The notes under the pieces are model-generated. The model searched no databases and was not told the DNA's origin. It saw only the letters and a program-made list of their open reading frames with translations. Positions 61,633 through 64,000 of a stretch of DNA of 64,000 bases are shown here, one piece after another. Position 1 is the first letter of the stretch. Every line of letters starts with the position of its first letter. Source of the DNA: Mucilaginibacter gracilis (lineage in GTDB: Bacteria; Bacteroidota; Bacteroidia; Sphingobacteriales; Sphingobacteriaceae); assembly GCF_003633615.1 (NCBI RefSeq), contig NZ_RBKU01000001.1, positions 6,324,001 through 6,388,000 on the forward strand. Direction: 5' to 3'. A program made the position numbers and the translations under genes.

Positions 61633-62781
61633 CTACTCCCATTTAAACGTTTTAACCGCAACAGCGTAAATACCGATAAACCAAGCTCCCAGTATAAGTA
61701 ATTGGTGGGTTACATCGCCCAGGCCTGCGCCTTCAAAAGCAACCTCGCGCATAGCGGTATTTAAATACGTTAAGGGCAAAACCTTACTAATGTATTGCAA
61801 CCATACCGGGAACGCCGATGCCGAAAAGAAAGTGCCCGACAGCAAAAACTGGGGCATGGTAATAATATTTGAAATTGGAGGAACGCTGCTTTCGTTTTTA
61901 GCAATGCCCGATATAATGAAGCCAAAGCCCATAAATATAATGAGCCCAATGGTGGCCAGTACCATCATATTAAGCACTGTTGTTACGCCGTGTATTAATG
62001 TAAAGCCAAACACGTAATGCCCAACCATAATAATAAACAAGGCTCCCAGTAACGAAAACACTAACCGCGCCAGCATTTCGCCAAGTACAATGCTGTATCT
62101 TTTTACCGGTGTAGCAAAAAAACGTTTAACAACTAAGGTAAGGCGCAGGCTTAAAAACACAAACGCAGTACCAAAAACGCCGCTGCTTAATAGCGAAAAG
62201 CCCAGCATACCCGGCAATAAAAAATCGATGTATTTATACTCGCGGCCTTTTATGGTAGTTTGGTGTACTTGCGCAACGGCGGGCGGCGCCATGCCACCTG
62301 CAAAACTATTTACCTGGTAAAGCACGTTGTTAAGTAACGATTTAAAAATATCTCCCTTTTGTGCCGATGCGTTAGAGTACTGCACATTAAGCACAAAGGC
62401 CGGGCCTGCTTTAGCAGGCAGGGCGGATAAAGGCGGATAGATGGTAACTCCTTCGCCCTTAAAGTTTTTTTTAATATCAATAATAGCTGCAATATCTCCC
62501 CTTGATAGGCTGGTAGCCATTTGGGCAGTGGTTTGGCTTTTAATGAGGTGTACAACGGGTACTTTTTTTAGCACGTTATAAACAACATTGGTGGTATCGC
62601 AGGTTTTGGCAACGGCCACATCTACTGTAACGCCGCTGCTACCGATATTGGCAAAAACGGTAATAAATATGAGCGGGAAAGCCAAACTAAATACCACAGC
62701 CGACGGGCTGCGCATAATTGACCGGAAACTTGCCTTAGCAATGGCAAGCGTAGCATTCAAATTACTGTATGATTGATCCAT
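61633..62781 (-). CDS. ABC-2 type transporter permease
   Basis: 382 residues. Membrane helix near 25-45, a large extracytoplasmic loop (about 50-190), then five helices (about 200-375) with a typical ABC-2 block (LLPGMLGFSLLSSGVFGTAF). It forms the export channel with the ATPase encoded upstream. Substrate unknown; such pairs export drugs or lipids. 79 bases separate it from the ATPase gene. Confidence 0.87.
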   Translation of the reverse strand: MDQSYSNLNATLAIAKASFRSIMRSPSAVVFSLAFPLIFITVFANIGSSGVTVDVAVAKTCDTTNVVYNVLKKVPVVHLIKSQTTAQMATSLSRGDIAAIIDIKKNFKGEGVTIYPPLSALPAKAGPAFVLNVQYSNASAQKGDIFKSLLNNVLYQVNSFAGGMAPPAVAQVHQTTIKGREYKYIDFLLPGMLGFSLLSSGVFGTAFVFLSLRLTLVVKRFFATPVKRYSIVLGEMLARLVFSLLGALFIIMVGHYVFGFTLIHGVTTVLNMMVLATIGLIIFMGFGFIISGIAKNESSVPPISNIITMPQFLLSGTFFSASAFPVWLQYISKVLPLTYLNTAMREVAFEGAGLGDVTHQLLILGAWFIGIYAVAVKTFKWE

Positions 62782-62860
62782 TTAGGGTATTGATGTTTGA
62801 AATTGTTGAATATAATTAGTGGGGATTGGCTGACCTTCTATTTTTGAACCTTGTGCCTTA

Positions 62861-63625
62861 CTATTCTTCGCGCAGTGCCTTACCTGTTTTGTTGATAAAA
62901 ACATCTTCCAGGTTAGCTTTTTTAACTTGCTTTTCGCGCTCAAAGCCGGTGGCCACCAGTTCGTCAATAAAATTATCCGGCGTGTTAATGCCTATAATGT
63001 TACCGCCGTCAACAAAAGCTACGCGGTCGCACAATATTTCGGCCTCGTCCATATAATGGGTAGTTATTACAACGGTTGTACCATTGTCGCGTATTTCGCG
63101 TATCAGGTCCCAAAGGTTGCGGCGCGCTTGCGGGTCAAGCCCGGTGGTTGGCTCATCTAAAAACACTATGCGCGGGTTATTAATTAACGTAGTAGCTATC
63201 GAAAACCGCTGCTTTTGCCCGCCCGAAAGTTCTTTATATTTAGCCTTGGCTTTATCCGTTAACGATACCTTTTCCAGCATGGCCAATGCAGTTACCTTAA
63301 CCCCATATAGCCCCGAAAACAGATCAATCAGTTCCGACAAATTTAAATTAGGATAATACCCGGCGGCCTGTAATTGCACACCAATACGCTTTTTAATGCT
63401 CCCCGCATCCTTATCTATCGAAAAACCATCAACAATTATTTCGCCCGATGTTTTATCGCGCAGCGTTTCTATAATCTCCAGCGTGGTAGTTTTGCCGGCA
63501 CCATTGGGGCCAAGTAATCCAAATATTTCACCCTCGTAAACTTCAAAACTAATATCATTAACGGCGGTAAAATCGCCGTATTTTTTAACTAAATTTTTTA
63601 CTGTAATAATGGGTTGTTTTGCCAT
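62861..63625 (-). CDS. ABC transporter ATP-binding protein
   Basis: 254 residues. Walker A GPNGAGKTT (about 35-43), Q-loop IGVQLQAAGYYPNL, signature LSGGQKQR, Walker B RIVFLDEPTTGLDP and switch TTHYMDEAE. DrrA/CcmA-like, drives the neighbouring permease. First gene of the pair; divergent from the GIN-domain gene. Confidence 0.94.
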   Translation of the reverse strand: MAKQPIITVKNLVKKYGDFTAVNDISFEVYEGEIFGLLGPNGAGKTTTLEIIETLRDKTSGEIIVDGFSIDKDAGSIKKRIGVQLQAAGYYPNLNLSELIDLFSGLYGVKVTALAMLEKVSLTDKAKAKYKELSGGQKQRFSIATTLINNPRIVFLDEPTTGLDPQARRNLWDLIREIRDNGTTVVITTHYMDEAEILCDRVAFVDGGNIIGINTPDNFIDELVATGFEREKQVKKANLEDVFINKTGKALREE

Positions 63626-63875
63626 GCCATAAAAATCGGTTACTTATTTCAAATAACCATAAACTTTTCGGCGAAAGCAGGTTTTTTTTAGGTAAAATAA
63701 GTTTTTATTGCACTTTAAATCCGGCGCATCATCAAACCACTAATTAAGCATGGCTTGCACTTGAGTTTTAAATAAAATTGTTGCAGATTAATGGTAATGG
63801 CCAAAATTACTTTTTTATAAAATTTTGTGTAACCTTTTCATTTCTCATCGCATCTTATTGTAAAACCAACCCATC

Positions 63876-64000
63876 ATGAAAACACAGTTTGTTAAATTTC
63901 TTTGCATTGCAGTTATTACCGCGGGCTCTTTATCAACCGCCCTCGCGGGCAATCAAACCCGTTCTGTATCCGGCTTTTCAAGTATAGCCTCATCTGGTGC
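63876..64000 (+). CDS. GIN-domain (DUF2807) secreted protein, 5 prime part
   Basis: Only the first 41 codons are in the window. MKTQFVKFLCIAVITAG begins a signal peptide cleaved near ALAG, followed by RSVSGFSSIASSG, the usual opening of DUF2807 head-GIN proteins, which form extracellular beta-helices of unknown function. The gene runs off the end. Confidence 0.6.
   Translation, partial: MKTQFVKFLCIAVITAGSLSTALAGNQTRSVSGFSSIASSG

Overview
The window reads as a chromosomal stretch of a Bacteroidota (Bacteroidetes) bacterium, most likely Sphingobacteriaceae and Mucilaginibacter- or Pedobacter-like; genus is inference. Supporting signs are promoters of the Bacteroidetes form (TTG, about 20 bases, TAnnTTTG) in front of several genes, almost no Shine-Dalgarno sites, the gene order purH-mreB-mreC-mreD-PBP2-rodA, many Sphingobacteria-type lipoproteins and DUF proteins, and a GC content of roughly 40 percent. 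No rRNA, tRNA, CRISPR array, transposase or prophage gene was seen. Coding density is high and most genes are housekeeping.

Layout. 1-8.5 kb: ECF sigma factor/anti-sigma pair, PNPOx-like flavoprotein, NAD(P)H-hydrate repair enzyme, uvrA, a Coq4-like orphan and a lytic transglycosylase. 8.7-17.1 kb: pseudouridine synthase with a repeat-rich tail, fructose-bisphosphate aldolase, accD, two charged disordered proteins, a lone CoA-transferase A subunit and a CE2-type esterase. 17.4-24.9 kb: a Cys-rich orphan, mutS2, a DUF4296 lipoprotein, yggS, GNAT, a DUF3298-type lipoprotein, aspartate kinase and a YitT protein. 25.2-28 kb: LiaF-like membrane protein with a LytS/LytTR-type two-component pair. 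28.2-32 kb: tyrosine catabolism (FAH-family hydrolase diverging from hmgA-hppD); phenylalanine hydroxylase lies at 40.3 kb. 32.2-38.7 kb: PAS kinase plus CheY-like regulator, a putative metalloprotease, manA and the agmatine-to-putrescine pair aguA/aguB. 39-45 kb: degenerate J domain fused to a YbhN-type membrane protein, phhA, a VapBC-like module overlapping an SDR gene, thymidine kinase and an acidic orphan. 45.2-52.5 kb: rodA/PBP2/mreDCB/purH elongation cluster. 52.7-64 kb: secreted SH3-like protein, fabG, VWA-type membrane protein, a lipoprotein with DivIC, an rhlE-type helicase, an islet with an immunity-like protein and a broken toxin-antitoxin module, enolase, an ABC-2 exporter and the start of a GIN-domain protein.

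The most unusual signal is intergenic. At least four gaps (14.2, 38.8, 54.2 and 61.5 kb) hold arrays of 7-base words, and three more (15.9, 17.3 and 57.6 kb) hold 8-base or mixed 7/8-base words. Each array has its own vocabulary, several are folded as inverted repeats, and most sit against a stop codon. A separate 19-20 base module (GGGGGATATTGTAAGAAAT) occurs three times, twice beside such arrays. This looks like a family of short-word repeats comparable in form to the heptameric STRR sequences of cyanobacteria. I do not know a description of it for this lineage. Other leads are a Coq4-motif protein in a lineage that normally lacks ubiquinone, the J-domain/YbhN fusion, a repeat captured inside the hppD reading frame, a terminator-like hairpin over a start codon, and a nucleotidyltransferase remnant with an internal deletion.
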